From: Peptococcaceae bacterium BICA1-7
GTDB lineage: Bacteria > Bacillota > Desulfotomaculia > Desulfotomaculales > Desulfocucumaceae
Reading direction: 5' to 3'
Length of the DNA stretch: 64,000 bases
Assembly (NCBI GenBank): GCA_000802095.1
Contig: JUEB01000011.1
Span: 186,001-250,000, forward strand
The position numbers and the translations under genes are program-made. Shown in pieces: positions 32,165 through 39,852 of this stretch; the first letter of the stretch is position 1; every line of letters begins with the position of its first letter. Under the pieces are notes generated by a model, which worked only from the letters and a program-made list of their open reading frames with translations, searched no databases and had not been told where the DNA came from.

Positions 32165-32313
32165 GTCAATACCTCGCTATCTAAAATGTAATTTAGCCCA
32201 AATGTCAGAATCATTGCTATTAACGCCACTGGCCAAATTTCTTTAATACGAACAAGTGGGATTAAGACAAACACAAGCGCCCACAATAGAATTGCCCAAA
32301 TAAGATTCTCCAA
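32161..32313 (-). pseudogene. Truncated CBO0543-type gene
   Basis: From TTG 32313 (behind AGAGGAAG) 50 codons read MENLIWAILLWALVFVLIP..., closely matching the first third of the gene at 30338. They then end at a TGA that overlaps the DUF3231 start. The remaining two thirds of the protein are missing. It may survive only as a leader that couples DUF3231 translation. Confidence 0.7.
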
Positions 32314-32494
32314 TGTTTTCTTCCTCTGTAACGCGTCAGATAATTGCTATTATATTTACCTATATTCTAAAAAAAATCCAGAGTAAATACACACCGGCTG
32401 TTGTCAGCATCAAGTATGGTGCTTAGCAAAGGCGAGTGCCACCGTCTATTCTTGGCCTGGATATATTACGGCGTGTAGGTAAGATGCTGTTCTC

Positions 32495-32538
32495 AAATAC
32501 TGGAGCGGCCAAGGGGGTTTATTGTGTCATGACGAAAG
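32495..32538 (+). repeat. Diverged direct repeat, copy 2
   Basis: This is the second copy of the 44-base segment at 30115-30158; it ends about 80 bases before the TetR gene start. The frame open in copy 1 is not preserved here. Confidence 0.55.
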
Positions 32539-32621
32539 TACATTGACATTAAAACCTGTTTAGAGTTATATTTTTGGTAAGAAGGAAGGAACATTCTGTT
32601 TATGGATGTGAATGCAGATTA

Positions 32622-33233
32622 ATGAACGCGAATACCACAAAAAAATCACAGGAAAAAAGACAAAGAATACTGGAGTGCTCACTTTTACTTTTTGTGGAAA
32701 AAGGCTATCTCAACACCACTGTCCGGGAGATTATCGATAATTCAGGCTTTGGCACCAGTACCTTCTACAGGCATTTCTCCAATAAGGAAGATGTTCTAAA
32801 AACACTCCTTTCTGATTTTTTAAAGCTAATTATAATCAGGGTGAATGATTACTATGTCCGGGAAAGAAATTTATATCAGAGGTTTATTGAAACCAAGCAC
32901 ATAATTATAGATGTTTTTGCGCAAAACAAACAACTATCGGAAATATACAGTAGAGTAGCAGGAAATAGTGACAGCATAGACCAGTGTTTAAAAGATTTTG
33001 ATGATAAATTTCTGGCCTTCACCACTAAAAACATAGAATTTGGAATAAAGAAAGGTTTATTCCGTAATCTTAAAGCATCTCCCATTGCCCATGCCACTCT
33101 GGGGATTGTAAAATACGCTGTCTATAAATGGGTGGTGCTAAAAGAAATAACGGTAGAAGAAATGGTGGACATGGTCATGTCGTTTCATGAATCCCTGGCC
33201 ATTGGTTTAGTGGAGAATAAGGATATTCAATGA
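32622..33233 (+). CDS. TetR-family transcriptional regulator
   Basis: The protein has 203 residues from ATG 32622. Residues about 10-60 are the TetR helix-turn-helix (KRQRILECSLLLFVEKGYLNTTVREI then GFGTSTFYRHFSNKED). The rest is an all-helical ligand domain of the kind found in FadR/AcrR-like members. The neighbouring genes are GNAT proteins, not an obvious target. The ribosome site is weak, and an in-frame TTG at 32574 is an alternative start. Confidence 0.9.
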   Translation: MNANTTKKSQEKRQRILECSLLLFVEKGYLNTTVREIIDNSGFGTSTFYRHFSNKEDVLKTLLSDFLKLIIIRVNDYYVRERNLYQRFIETKHIIIDVFAQNKQLSEIYSRVAGNSDSIDQCLKDFDDKFLAFTTKNIEFGIKKGLFRNLKASPIAHATLGIVKYAVYKWVVLKEITVEEMVDMVMSFHESLAIGLVENKDIQ

Positions 33234-33306
33234 TAGGGCACTTATTCTTATTTAAAACGGAACGAATATTCTGTCCGTGATTTTTATATGAAAGAAGGGC
33301 TTAGCC

Positions 33307-33873
33307 GTGAGCATTAAAGTTATTAGCATTACCAAAGCAGGCCTGGAAATCCTTCTGAAACCGGCTACGGTATCCGACCAATTGCTAGTCAAAAATTTTT
33401 TCTTAACCCTTTCAGCTGAGAGCCTGCGCCGTCGCTTTTTATCATTACGAAAAAATATGCTGGACCATTTTTTAGACAACTTCTTTGTTAATGATTCCAA
33501 CATGGAGTTGAAAATTTTGGTTATGGGAAATCAAGATAATCCGGCAGAAGTTTTGGCAGTTGGACAGTATCATACATATCCGGGTGACTCTCTGGCCGAA
33601 ATTGCCCTTGTTGTCAGGGATGATTACCAGAATAAAGGGATTGGCAGAGAGCTGTTAAGCTACCTGGTGAAAGCTGCAAAAAACAACGGGCTGGAAGGAT
33701 TTGAGGCAATTGTGCAGATGGACAACTGGCCTATGCTGCACTTATGTGAAACAATAGGGCTGGGTGCTACTGAAAAAATTATTAAGCCGGGAGTCTATGT
33801 GCTGAAAATGTATTTTGATAAACATAGCAGCAAGGAAAATTCATCTTTTAAAGAACATATCTATATATGCTAG
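33307..33873 (+). CDS. GNAT acetyltransferase
   Basis: The protein has 188 residues from a GTG. The acetyl-CoA-binding motif is YQNKGIGRELLSYL near residue 115, preceded by the beta strand LAEIALVVRDD. The N-terminal part with LTLSAESLRRRFLS resembles the GNAT domain found with acyl-CoA synthetases (Pat-like protein acetyltransferases). It carries no regulatory cyclic-nucleotide domain. Its substrate may be a protein lysine, which is inference. Confidence 0.82.
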   Translation: MSIKVISITKAGLEILLKPATVSDQLLVKNFFLTLSAESLRRRFLSLRKNMLDHFLDNFFVNDSNMELKILVMGNQDNPAEVLAVGQYHTYPGDSLAEIALVVRDDYQNKGIGRELLSYLVKAAKNNGLEGFEAIVQMDNWPMLHLCETIGLGATEKIIKPGVYVLKMYFDKHSSKENSSFKEHIYIC

Positions 33874-33966
33874 CAAACGCCGTCAACATGCACACCACCC
33901 CAGCCCCCGGCACAAGAGATACCCGCTGGAGATAAAAAATAAAAACGACAGCTTGGGAGAATAGAA

Positions 33967-34485
33967 ATGTTTACAGTGGCCAAAGTCTGTTTTTACCATG
34001 CGGAGACCATTTCAAATATGATCAGGGAATCTTTTAAGGAACAGGCAGATTTACTGGGCTTGAAAGAAGAAGATTACCCCAGCTATGCAGCTTTTGACAC
34101 ACCCGTACAAGTGCGTGGCCGGATTGAGAGGGGTAATACTGTGCTGATGGGACTATTGAATGGAACTCCGGCAGGAACTGTGGGCTTTTATGTCATTCCT
34201 GATAATCCGGACAAAGGATTTATCAGCCGCCTGTGTGTACTTCCCCGCTTCAGGGGCAGAGGTATCGGGGTAAAGCTAATGAATGCCGCCGAAGGCCAGC
34301 TGGCGCTGCTGGGGGCCTCTACGTCGGAGATTTCCATAGCGGCGCAGTTTACCCGGCTGGAAAAATATTATAAAGGCCTCGGTTACCTGCCCAGGGACAA
34401 AAAAAATGTTCCGTCCCTCCCTTTTCCAGTTCTTTATATGAAAAAAATACTTACCTCCGACAGCAACATGGAGACACCGCTTTAA
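33967..34485 (+). CDS. GNAT acetyltransferase
   Basis: The protein has 172 residues. Motif A is LPRFRGRGIGVKLMNAAE near residue 97 after the strand GFISRLCVLP. The preceding half contains GTPAGTVGFYV. It has typical GNAT length and layout, with no clue to substrate. It lies 93 bases after another GNAT gene and may be cotranscribed. Confidence 0.85.
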   Translation: MFTVAKVCFYHAETISNMIRESFKEQADLLGLKEEDYPSYAAFDTPVQVRGRIERGNTVLMGLLNGTPAGTVGFYVIPDNPDKGFISRLCVLPRFRGRGIGVKLMNAAEGQLALLGASTSEISIAAQFTRLEKYYKGLGYLPRDKKNVPSLPFPVLYMKKILTSDSNMETPL

Positions 34486-34631
34486 TTTCGGCATTAAACA
34501 AACCCCCCCACGGCTTTCCTTTATTTTACATACTGCCATTAAAACAAATCATTACTATGGAACTTTCCTCCAGCTTATTTTTTGTCTTTACGGTAACAAT
34601 AACTGTGAAGAACAGGGAGGTGTCAAATGCT

Positions 34632-34838
34632 ATGACAGTAGGCATACAAATGCATCAGACGCTGGCGGGCCTGCAAGGAGCGGCCGCAGACTTGAAAACC
34701 TACGCGCTTGAGACTCAGGATCAGAATGCCAAGCAGATGTTTATAAGCATGAACCAGCAGTTGGAGAGTATGTGCGAGCAGCTTAAGGGGAGAGTTAATT
34801 ACATCGAGAAGCAGGAGCCCCAGTATAAGATGAAATAG
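34632..34838 (+). CDS. DUF1657 family protein
   Basis: The protein has 68 residues from ATG 34632, 11 bases after GGGAGGTG. The sequence MTVGIQMHQTLAGLQGAAADL, the middle ALETQDQNAKQMF and the end RVNYIEKQEPQYK are the DUF1657 signature. Members are helical and are commonly found with spoVA and other late sporulation genes. A terminator follows. Confidence 0.85.
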   Translation: MTVGIQMHQTLAGLQGAAADLKTYALETQDQNAKQMFISMNQQLESMCEQLKGRVNYIEKQEPQYKMK

Positions 34839-34849
34839 CGCCGGGCAAA

Positions 34850-34877
34850 AAGAAACACCCCATCCGGGGTGTTTCTT
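34850..34877. terminator. Terminator between convergent small genes
   Basis: AAGAAACACCCC and GGGGTGTTTCTT pair perfectly across ATCC. A-rich and T-rich flanks allow use in both directions; it overlaps the stop of the gene at 34876. Confidence 0.8.
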
Positions 34878-35061
34878 AAATAACTCTGGTCCTCTGGCTG
34901 GCCTCTTCAAGCAGAGTCCCTATCTTGCCTGATAATTCTTTTAATCTGTCCTTCTCCTCCCGGCTTCCTACCCGGTCAATGATTGGCCCCATTTCCATAA
35001 CTACATTCTGAGCATTGTTAATGCAGCTTTTCAGCTCGGCCATATCTCCTGTGCTGACCAT
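34876..35061 (-). CDS. Small helical protein, unrecognised
   Basis: The protein has 61 residues from an ATG behind GGGGGTGAT. It is strongly charged and amphipathic (MVSTGDMAELKSC then EEKDRLKELSGKIGTLLEE), so probably a coiled coil. It resembles in style the small spore-associated helical proteins next door but I do not recognise a family. Confidence 0.6.
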   Translation of the reverse strand: MVSTGDMAELKSCINNAQNVVMEMGPIIDRVGSREEKDRLKELSGKIGTLLEEASQRTRVI

Positions 35062-35126
35062 ATAATCACCCCCTGTACGGATTTAACATCTCCCGGGGCT
35101 GGGAATTCTATACGGCGGATTTATTA

Positions 35127-35732
35127 TTAGCCTGCTTTTCCGCAGATCCCCAGTATATTGCCGCACATGACACCAGTAATTTTAAGCAGCATGCCCACCC
35201 TGTCTTCCAGGGGCAGACCCACCAGCTGGCGCCCTACCATTTTGCCGGCTTCAGCCGCCTCAATAAACAAATCACAGTTTATGGAGGCTTCGCCATCTTG
35301 ACCAGCATTCCCGCCAATGAGTTCCTCGGTTCCGGCCCTGCACAGGGCCACATCCAGCAGACCCAGGGGAGATAGCCCATTACTGCGGCATGTGAGAGCA
35401 AGGCCTTCAGGCAACCCGGCTTTGAACAGCGGGGAGCATAGGCTGTATTCAGATATCCACATAATATTAACCCGGTAGCTGGATATAAGAGCCTTCTGCA
35501 ATAAAACTACTGAAAGTAAGCGGTGCCTGTCGGAGGGAAGGCTTATTAGAGCTCCTGCCAGTAATCTCATTGTTTTTTGGCAGGTATTATAGATTAGTCC
35601 CTCCTGAGCCAACATTGAGGAAACATAAAGCAATTCATAGTGATTCAGCTGGTGGTCATTGCACCAGCCGGCCACCACCTCAACATTTTTATCGGGCTCA
35701 TTGGGGTTAAGAGCTATTATAGAACCTTTCAT
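35127..35732 (-). CDS. Hypothetical protein
   Basis: The protein has 201 residues from an ATG after GGAGGTAAGG. There is no signal peptide; several moderately hydrophobic helices and eight cysteines are scattered through it. I do not recognise the family. It is the last gene on the minus strand before the divergent CAP-domain gene. Codon use matches its neighbours, so it is probably real. Confidence 0.6.
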   Translation of the reverse strand: MKGSIIALNPNEPDKNVEVVAGWCNDHQLNHYELLYVSSMLAQEGLIYNTCQKTMRLLAGALISLPSDRHRLLSVVLLQKALISSYRVNIMWISEYSLCSPLFKAGLPEGLALTCRSNGLSPLGLLDVALCRAGTEELIGGNAGQDGEASINCDLFIEAAEAGKMVGRQLVGLPLEDRVGMLLKITGVMCGNILGICGKAG

Positions 35733-35882
35733 AGATACCTTACCTCCATACCATTTTATGTATTATATGTTAATATATCCAATGTGACATTTCTATAATT
35801 CATCCCTGCCCACACCCCCAGAAAAACCGCTCCTCTTACGAATATATGAATAAGGTATATTTTACAATCCAGGAGGGCGGTT

Positions 35883-36578
35883 ATGAACCGGCATAAATGG
35901 TTATTTGGTATTCTAATAACCCTCTTATTATTTGTCTTTTGCACTGTGTCATGGCTTACACAGGAAAAACAGAACGGTGAAAGCAATCCGCAGACTGACC
36001 AGTTGAGCAGTCAGGGGCAGATCTCGCCCCCAGCAGCACCTGTGGTCAGGACCCCACCTGAAATCTCTTTGCGTCCCCAAAATTCTGTTCAGCCCCAGAG
36101 ATCGCAGAGTTCGGCCCGCCCTAAAAAAACCGCCGCCACACCCGGGCAGGCACAGCCTAAACCTGAACAGCCAACCTCCACTGCGGAAAAAACAGGGCTA
36201 ACCGATGATGAGCGGATAATGCTGGACATGGTTAACCAGGCCCGCAAAAAAAACGGGGCCGGGCCTCTTTCCATTAACATGAAGCTGACCAGGGCTGCCC
36301 GGGCTAAGGCAGATGACATGATCGCCAAAAACTATTTTAGCCACACTTCGCCAACTTTTGGCAGTCCCTTTGATATGATGAGGAATTTTGGCATCTCATA
36401 CCGCACCGCCGGAGAAAACCTGGCCGGGGCAGGATCGGTTGCGGCAGCCCACTCAAATCTCATGAATTCCCCTGGACACCGGGCAAATATACTAAATAGC
36501 AGCTACAGGGAAATAGGCATTGGGGTTGTCAGCGGGGGGCAATACGGCAAGATATATGTTCAGCTGTTCATCGGTTAA
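35883..36578 (+). CDS. Secreted CAP/SCP-domain protein (YkwD-like)
   Basis: The protein has 231 residues. An N-terminal membrane anchor or signal (residues 7-25) is followed by a Pro/Gln-rich linker. A CAP domain runs from about residue 115 to the end: ERIMLDMVNQARKKNGAGPL, the histidine in NYFSHTSP, GENLAGAG, and HRANILNSSYREIGIG. Bacterial CAP proteins such as YkwD are exported and are common in spore formers, where they are linked to germination or the coat. AGGAGGG lies before the ATG. Confidence 0.9.
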   Translation: MNRHKWLFGILITLLLFVFCTVSWLTQEKQNGESNPQTDQLSSQGQISPPAAPVVRTPPEISLRPQNSVQPQRSQSSARPKKTAATPGQAQPKPEQPTSTAEKTGLTDDERIMLDMVNQARKKNGAGPLSINMKLTRAARAKADDMIAKNYFSHTSPTFGSPFDMMRNFGISYRTAGENLAGAGSVAAAHSNLMNSPGHRANILNSSYREIGIGVVSGGQYGKIYVQLFIG

Positions 36579-36667
36579 ATCCCTAAATATTTTTTCCATC
36601 CCTAAAAGTCGAAATAGAAAAATATTTGTTGCTATTTTTTGGAAATAAATAAGAGGATTCCGGCATT

Positions 36668-36687
36668 ATATCGTCAAATAACGATAT
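36668..36687. promoter_or_regulatory. Palindrome upstream of the small gene at 36728
   Basis: ATATCGT and ACGATAT pair perfectly across CAAATA. The element lies 40 bases before the gene at 36728 and 90 after the CAP gene stop. With no following T-run it is more like an operator than a terminator. Confidence 0.45.
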
Positions 36688-36727
36688 AGTAACTTTATTG
36701 TGGAACACAGAGAGGAAGTGCCCTATC

Positions 36728-36922
36728 TTGCACGAGCTGCAAGTCATTCTGGAGGATCTGAGGAACCAGCTGACTATAATAAAGGCATATATTCAAATCT
36801 ATCAGCCTTCAGACAACAGGCAGAGGGAACTGCTGATAAACCCGGTAAACAATGCGGACACCCTCACCGAGGAGGCTCTCAATATTCTAAAAATGTCCAG
36901 GTACAGAGATATGCCATACTAA
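36728..36922 (+). CDS. Small helical protein resembling a kinase dimerisation hairpin
   Basis: The protein has 64 residues from TTG 36728, 8 bases after GAGGAAGTG. The stretch LQVILEDLRNQLTIIKAYIQIYQ looks like the phospho-acceptor helix of a histidine kinase or Spo0B, but an Asp (ED-LRN) stands where the phosphorylated His would be. It cannot accept phosphate there and could act as a decoy or inhibitor. That idea is speculative; the similarity is by eye. Confidence 0.5.
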   Translation: MHELQVILEDLRNQLTIIKAYIQIYQPSDNRQRELLINPVNNADTLTEEALNILKMSRYRDMPY

Positions 36923-37011
36923 AAAATACTGGCTCTCACACAGGAAGATCTTTCCTTATTGTCGAAGATTATAGAATAAGCTTCGGTTTTTGGAAAGGAG
37001 GGCCTGTTGCA

Positions 37012-37173
37012 TTGGCGGAGAAAAGCGTTCTTATTTGTCCTATTACGGGAAGCATCTGCAAACAGGATGATTGTGCCTGGTACCTGGCCAATGACCTTGT
37101 GCAGGGGTGTGCTGTGCAGCATATCGCCATGTTTTTAGCCGGTATACAAACAAATACCCAAGTCAGGAAATAG
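37012..37173 (+). CDS. Cysteine-rich small protein
   Basis: The protein has 53 residues from TTG 37012, 9 bases after AAAGGAGGG. Four cysteines in C-x6-C-x5-C-x11-C order (LICPITGSICKQDDCAWY then QGCAVQH) suggest a metal site or Fe-S ligand set. I do not recognise the family. It is the last gene before the terminator at 37191. Confidence 0.55.
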   Translation: MAEKSVLICPITGSICKQDDCAWYLANDLVQGCAVQHIAMFLAGIQTNTQVRK

Positions 37174-37190
37174 CGGATCTGCACCATAAT

Positions 37191-37220
37191 AAGACAGGCC
37201 CGTCAATGGGCCTGTCTTTT
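37191..37220 (+). terminator. Terminator of the small-gene unit
   Basis: AAGACAGGCCC and GGGCCTGTCTT form a perfect stem over GTCAAT and run into TTT. Confidence 0.88.
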
Positions 37221-37310
37221 GTTGTTTATCTTTTTTAAGAAGTATATGGAACTATGTCGAGAAGCATCATTTACAATCGGTTGAATTTTATACCATTGCC
37301 GGCCTCTCTG

Positions 37311-37335
37311 TGCTATAATTTACCATATTATGGTA
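37311..37335 (+). promoter_or_regulatory. Extended -10 promoter with overlapping palindrome
   Basis: TGCTATAAT (37311-37319) is an extended -10 element. TACCATA-T-TATGGTA (37321-37335) is a perfect palindrome covering the expected start of transcription, in front of the zinc-ribbon peptide gene. A repressor bound there would block the promoter. Confidence 0.5.
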
Positions 37336-37348
37336 CGGAGGACTGCTT

Positions 37349-37465
37349 ATGGTATCCCGAAACTGCCCCCGGTGCGGATACACATGGTACAGCGCAGACG
37401 AGTCCGGCATCTGGATTTGCCTGAAATGTGGGGCCGAAATACCTCCACCCGGTGAAGATCCCTAG
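37349..37465 (+). CDS. Zinc-ribbon micropeptide
   Basis: The protein has 38 residues from an ATG 7 bases after GGAGG. Two CxxCG knuckles (NCPRCGYTWY and ICLKCGAE) make a complete zinc ribbon with almost nothing else, ending in a Pro-rich tail. Such peptides may regulate or cap a larger enzyme. No partner is adjacent apart from the selenium-related genes on the other strand. Confidence 0.65.
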   Translation: MVSRNCPRCGYTWYSADESGIWICLKCGAEIPPPGEDP

Positions 37466-37498
37466 GGCATTGGCCACCAGGGCAGGCAAGGCCGACTG

Positions 37499-37711
37499 CT
37501 ATCTGCTCAGTGTAAGAATAAATTCCATTCCATCAGCGTCTGCACTGACACTCCACCCGGAGTTTTTGGCCAGTCTTGTTACATTTTCCCTGGCTGCGCT
37601 GTTGTCCACCAGCACCCTTACCGCTCCCCCTGTTTTACTTTCTATCGCCCTTTTCACCATAAGAACCGGTTCCGGGCATAAAAGCCCCCGGGCATCAACC
37701 GTTATGCCCAT
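37499..37711 (-). CDS. TusA/SirA-like protein, selenium or sulfur carrier
   Basis: The protein has 70 residues from ATG 37711, 8 bases after GGGGGTGT; the frame can be extended to 37720. The sulfur-carrying Cys lies in the canonical DARGLLCPEPV motif near residue 12. Single-domain TusA proteins relay persulfide. When next to yedE, relatives (the N-terminal domain of YedF) are linked to selenium metabolism. It overlaps the end of the YedE gene, so the two are coupled. Confidence 0.87.
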   Translation of the reverse strand: MGITVDARGLLCPEPVLMVKRAIESKTGGAVRVLVDNSAARENVTRLAKNSGWSVSADADGMEFILTLSR

Positions 37712-38783
37712 ATCCAACACCCCCGCTTACCGAACTTGTTTTATATGTTCCTAAAAAGCCTATTCCCAACACAACTGCAAGGCCTATCACGGTAGCATAC
37801 TGCCCCGCCAGAGGAACCCCCTTGGGGCTTGCCGCCAGCCCAAAATTATGGGCAAAGGCCGCCCCTGCAATAAAGCCTATAATGGTGACGGCGCAGTCAG
37901 TATTGCCCTCACTGGCTGCAATTATCTGCCTCAAAGGGCAGCCCCCCAGCATTGTGGCCGCGGCGCCGGCCAGGGTCATCCCCAGAAAGTTCCACAGGCC
38001 GTCGGTATGAGCTATGGGCTGCCCGGCAAATCCCGGATTAAAAAATCCCGCAAAAAGATTACCGAGGAAGGCGAACAGCAGCAGGGACAGGAACCCTAAA
38101 AGTAGATGGCTGTCCCTGAATAGAATGAAGTCCCTTATGCCGCCTATCATGCAAAAGCGGGATCGCTGCGCCATAACACCAACTGCCAGCCCTGCAGCCG
38201 CAGCAATGATCACAGGGGCATGCATGGAGCCGGGCCCGCTTTTGCTGGCAAAAAAGTATGTAACCCCGGACAGGACTAATATCAATATAGCAATTGCTGT
38301 TGCCGGAAATATAAATCCGTTTACTGAAGGAAGCGCCACTGCCCGTCCAAGGCTGAATCCCCTGTTCAAAAACTGTATACCTACAAAAACACCCGCTATT
38401 AGGCCCAGTATACCTACTCCGGCGTTCAGATCCCCTCCGGACAGCCTGAGCACCGCCCTTACCGGACAGCCCAGGAATACCAGCATTCCCAGCATACCGC
38501 TAAAAGCCAGGGCAAACCTGGCAAAGGGGCTGGATCCGCCCACCGGCCTGTATTCCTTGGTTAAGATTGCGGCTATAAAGGCCCCGGCAACAAGGCCGAA
38601 TATCTCGGGCCTCATGTACTGGACAGTTTCCGCACGGTGAAAGCCCAGCCCGCCACTTATATCCCTCATAAAACAGGCTATACAGTAGCCCATGTTGGCG
38701 GGATTGCCGTACCTGACAAGCAGTACGGACAGCAGACCCAACACCCCGCCTGTAACCACCACCAATACTTTTTTGTTTGTCAT
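37695..38783 (-). CDS. yedE: YedE-type selenium transporter/metabolism membrane protein
   Basis: The 362-residue protein has about ten hydrophobic helices. Repeated glycine-cysteine signatures are MGYCIACFMRDISGG near residue 32, FLGCPVRAVLRLSGGD near 103 and MLGGCPLRQIIAASEG near 285. This is the YeeE/YedE transporter family, where the variant with CIACFMRD is the YedE branch associated with selenium metabolism (also named FdhT). Clear AAAGGGAGG site. It starts 26 bases downstream of a selenocysteine-like tRNA on the same strand, with no terminator between them, and is followed by a TusA-like gene. Confidence 0.9.
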   Translation of the reverse strand: MTNKKVLVVVTGGVLGLLSVLLVRYGNPANMGYCIACFMRDISGGLGFHRAETVQYMRPEIFGLVAGAFIAAILTKEYRPVGGSSPFARFALAFSGMLGMLVFLGCPVRAVLRLSGGDLNAGVGILGLIAGVFVGIQFLNRGFSLGRAVALPSVNGFIFPATAIAILILVLSGVTYFFASKSGPGSMHAPVIIAAAAGLAVGVMAQRSRFCMIGGIRDFILFRDSHLLLGFLSLLLFAFLGNLFAGFFNPGFAGQPIAHTDGLWNFLGMTLAGAAATMLGGCPLRQIIAASEGNTDCAVTIIGFIAGAAFAHNFGLAASPKGVPLAGQYATVIGLAVVLGIGFLGTYKTSSVSGGVGYGHNG

Positions 38784-38808
38784 AAAAAGCCTCCCTTTAA
38801 TATTAAAA

Positions 38809-38904
38809 TGGAGGGAAGAAGTCGGAATCGAACCGGACTCCGGCCTGGGTCACAGGCCGGCCAGCAGGTTTGCAGCCTGTGGGGGGACCATCCCCTTTCT
38901 TCCC
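38809..38904 (-). tRNA. Selenocysteine-tRNA-like tRNA-Cys (anticodon GCA, long variable arm)
   Basis: A 96-base tRNA folds on the minus strand. The acceptor is 8 bp (GGGAAGAA with TTCTTCCC) and the discriminator is U73 with encoded CCA (38809-38811). The T-loop is TTCGATT, with a T-stem of GTCCGG on CCGAC that needs one bulged C. The variable arm has a perfect 8-bp stem CCGGCCTG/CAGGCCGG. The anticodon loop CTGCAAA gives GCA (38871-38873). An 8-bp acceptor with a long extra arm is selC-like, but GCA and U73 are the main identity marks of CysRS. tRNAs of this mixed kind have been reported as minor Cys/Sec tRNAs with a bulge. Normal tRNA-Cys has a short extra arm. Confidence 0.85.
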
Positions 38905-38910
38905 GGGAAT

Positions 38911-38939
38911 ATTATACACCCAAAAAGGTAGCTATATAA
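38911..38939 (-). promoter_or_regulatory. Promoter of the Sec-like tRNA-Cys/yedE unit
   Basis: On the minus strand a perfect -10 TATAAT (with TG before it) lies at 38911-38916, six bases before the tRNA 5' end, with a weak -35 (TTATAT) 17 bases further up. Transcription would start at or next to the mature tRNA end. Confidence 0.6.
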
Positions 38940-39049
38940 TTATTTAATCATTAACATAAAATATATTTATAGCTGCAATGTACATAATCAGTATTCTTTA
39001 TAGTGGATCAGCCCAGGAAAGCAGGGCATATTATTAATCACCGGCAGAT

Positions 39050-39095
39050 AAAAAAGGTGCAGCGCCTTTAGTAAAAGGAGCTGCACCTTTTTTTT
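39050..39095. terminator. Strong terminator downstream of the thymidylate-synthase-like gene
   Basis: AAAAAAGGTGCAGC pairs with GCTGCACCTTTTTT, with a further CCTTTAGTAAAAGG stem inside the loop. A and T runs on both sides allow both directions. It insulates the tRNA/yedE unit from the gene at 39124. Confidence 0.85.
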
Positions 39096-39123
39096 GTTTT
39101 TTATAAAATAACTGTACCTCTTT

Positions 39124-39852
39124 TTATTTACCGCTATAAACCCTGGCCTTGGAAAGCTCAAACATGTGCTCCCGGACATTAAGGCTTTTTGACATTACAA
39201 TCATCTCACCATCGACCAGAGGCAGCCCGTCGTTAGGGTTAGGTCCGATCTGATCCACCAGCCACTCTTTAAAAAGCTGCAGCCCGCCCAGGTTCTCGGG
39301 AAAACCTCCCCACAGATCCCACACCCTGAAATAAACAATAAAGTGTAGCCTGTATACGTTGGCTATGCGGTCTTTCCTTATTTTAGAGTCAATCAGCCTG
39401 AGGCAGGGCTGTGACTTGCCATCCACAAGGTCTTCCGGACGCGCTATCTCAATACATGACTTTACATGGCCGAAGCCCTTTTCCTTAAAGCTGTTGATGA
39501 GGTGCTCCACCTGTATGCAGATGCGCTCGCCGTATGTGTATTTCTGATTATCCTCTTTGCCGGGACCCAGTATGTATGTTTGAAAATATTCCTCTATCCT
39601 GTCAATGGTGGTGGGCGGGGATATGCTCAGTCCCGGGGGTATCTCGTCACACAGCGGCCGAAGGCCCGGGTGTCTTATCCGGCAGCAGGCAAAATCAAAC
39701 TCCCTCCTGATCTGTCCCGGGTAACTTCCCCACTCAACAGGGTATTCGTAAGCGTCTATTTCCCATAATTTTTTCTGCAACTGAAACCAGGCATCGGGCA
39801 AATTGTGTGCGTCCACAAAAATTGGGGTGAGATATTCAATAGAGTCCGCCAT
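39124..39852 (-). CDS. Thymidylate synthase-superfamily enzyme
   Basis: The protein has 242 residues from ATG 39852 behind GGAGGAG; the longer frame from 39891 includes that site. Late motifs point to the TS/dCMP-hydroxymethylase fold: SQPCLRLIDSKIR (with the catalytic-type Cys), VYFRVWDLWGGFPENLGGLQ and SKSLNVREHMFEL. These resemble archaeal-type ThyA-like proteins more than canonical ThyA. It may make thymidylate or modify a pyrimidine. It is alone on its transcript. Confidence 0.72.
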   Translation of the reverse strand: MADSIEYLTPIFVDAHNLPDAWFQLQKKLWEIDAYEYPVEWGSYPGQIRREFDFACCRIRHPGLRPLCDEIPPGLSISPPTTIDRIEEYFQTYILGPGKEDNQKYTYGERICIQVEHLINSFKEKGFGHVKSCIEIARPEDLVDGKSQPCLRLIDSKIRKDRIANVYRLHFIVYFRVWDLWGGFPENLGGLQLFKEWLVDQIGPNPNDGLPLVDGEMIVMSKSLNVREHMFELSKARVYSGK

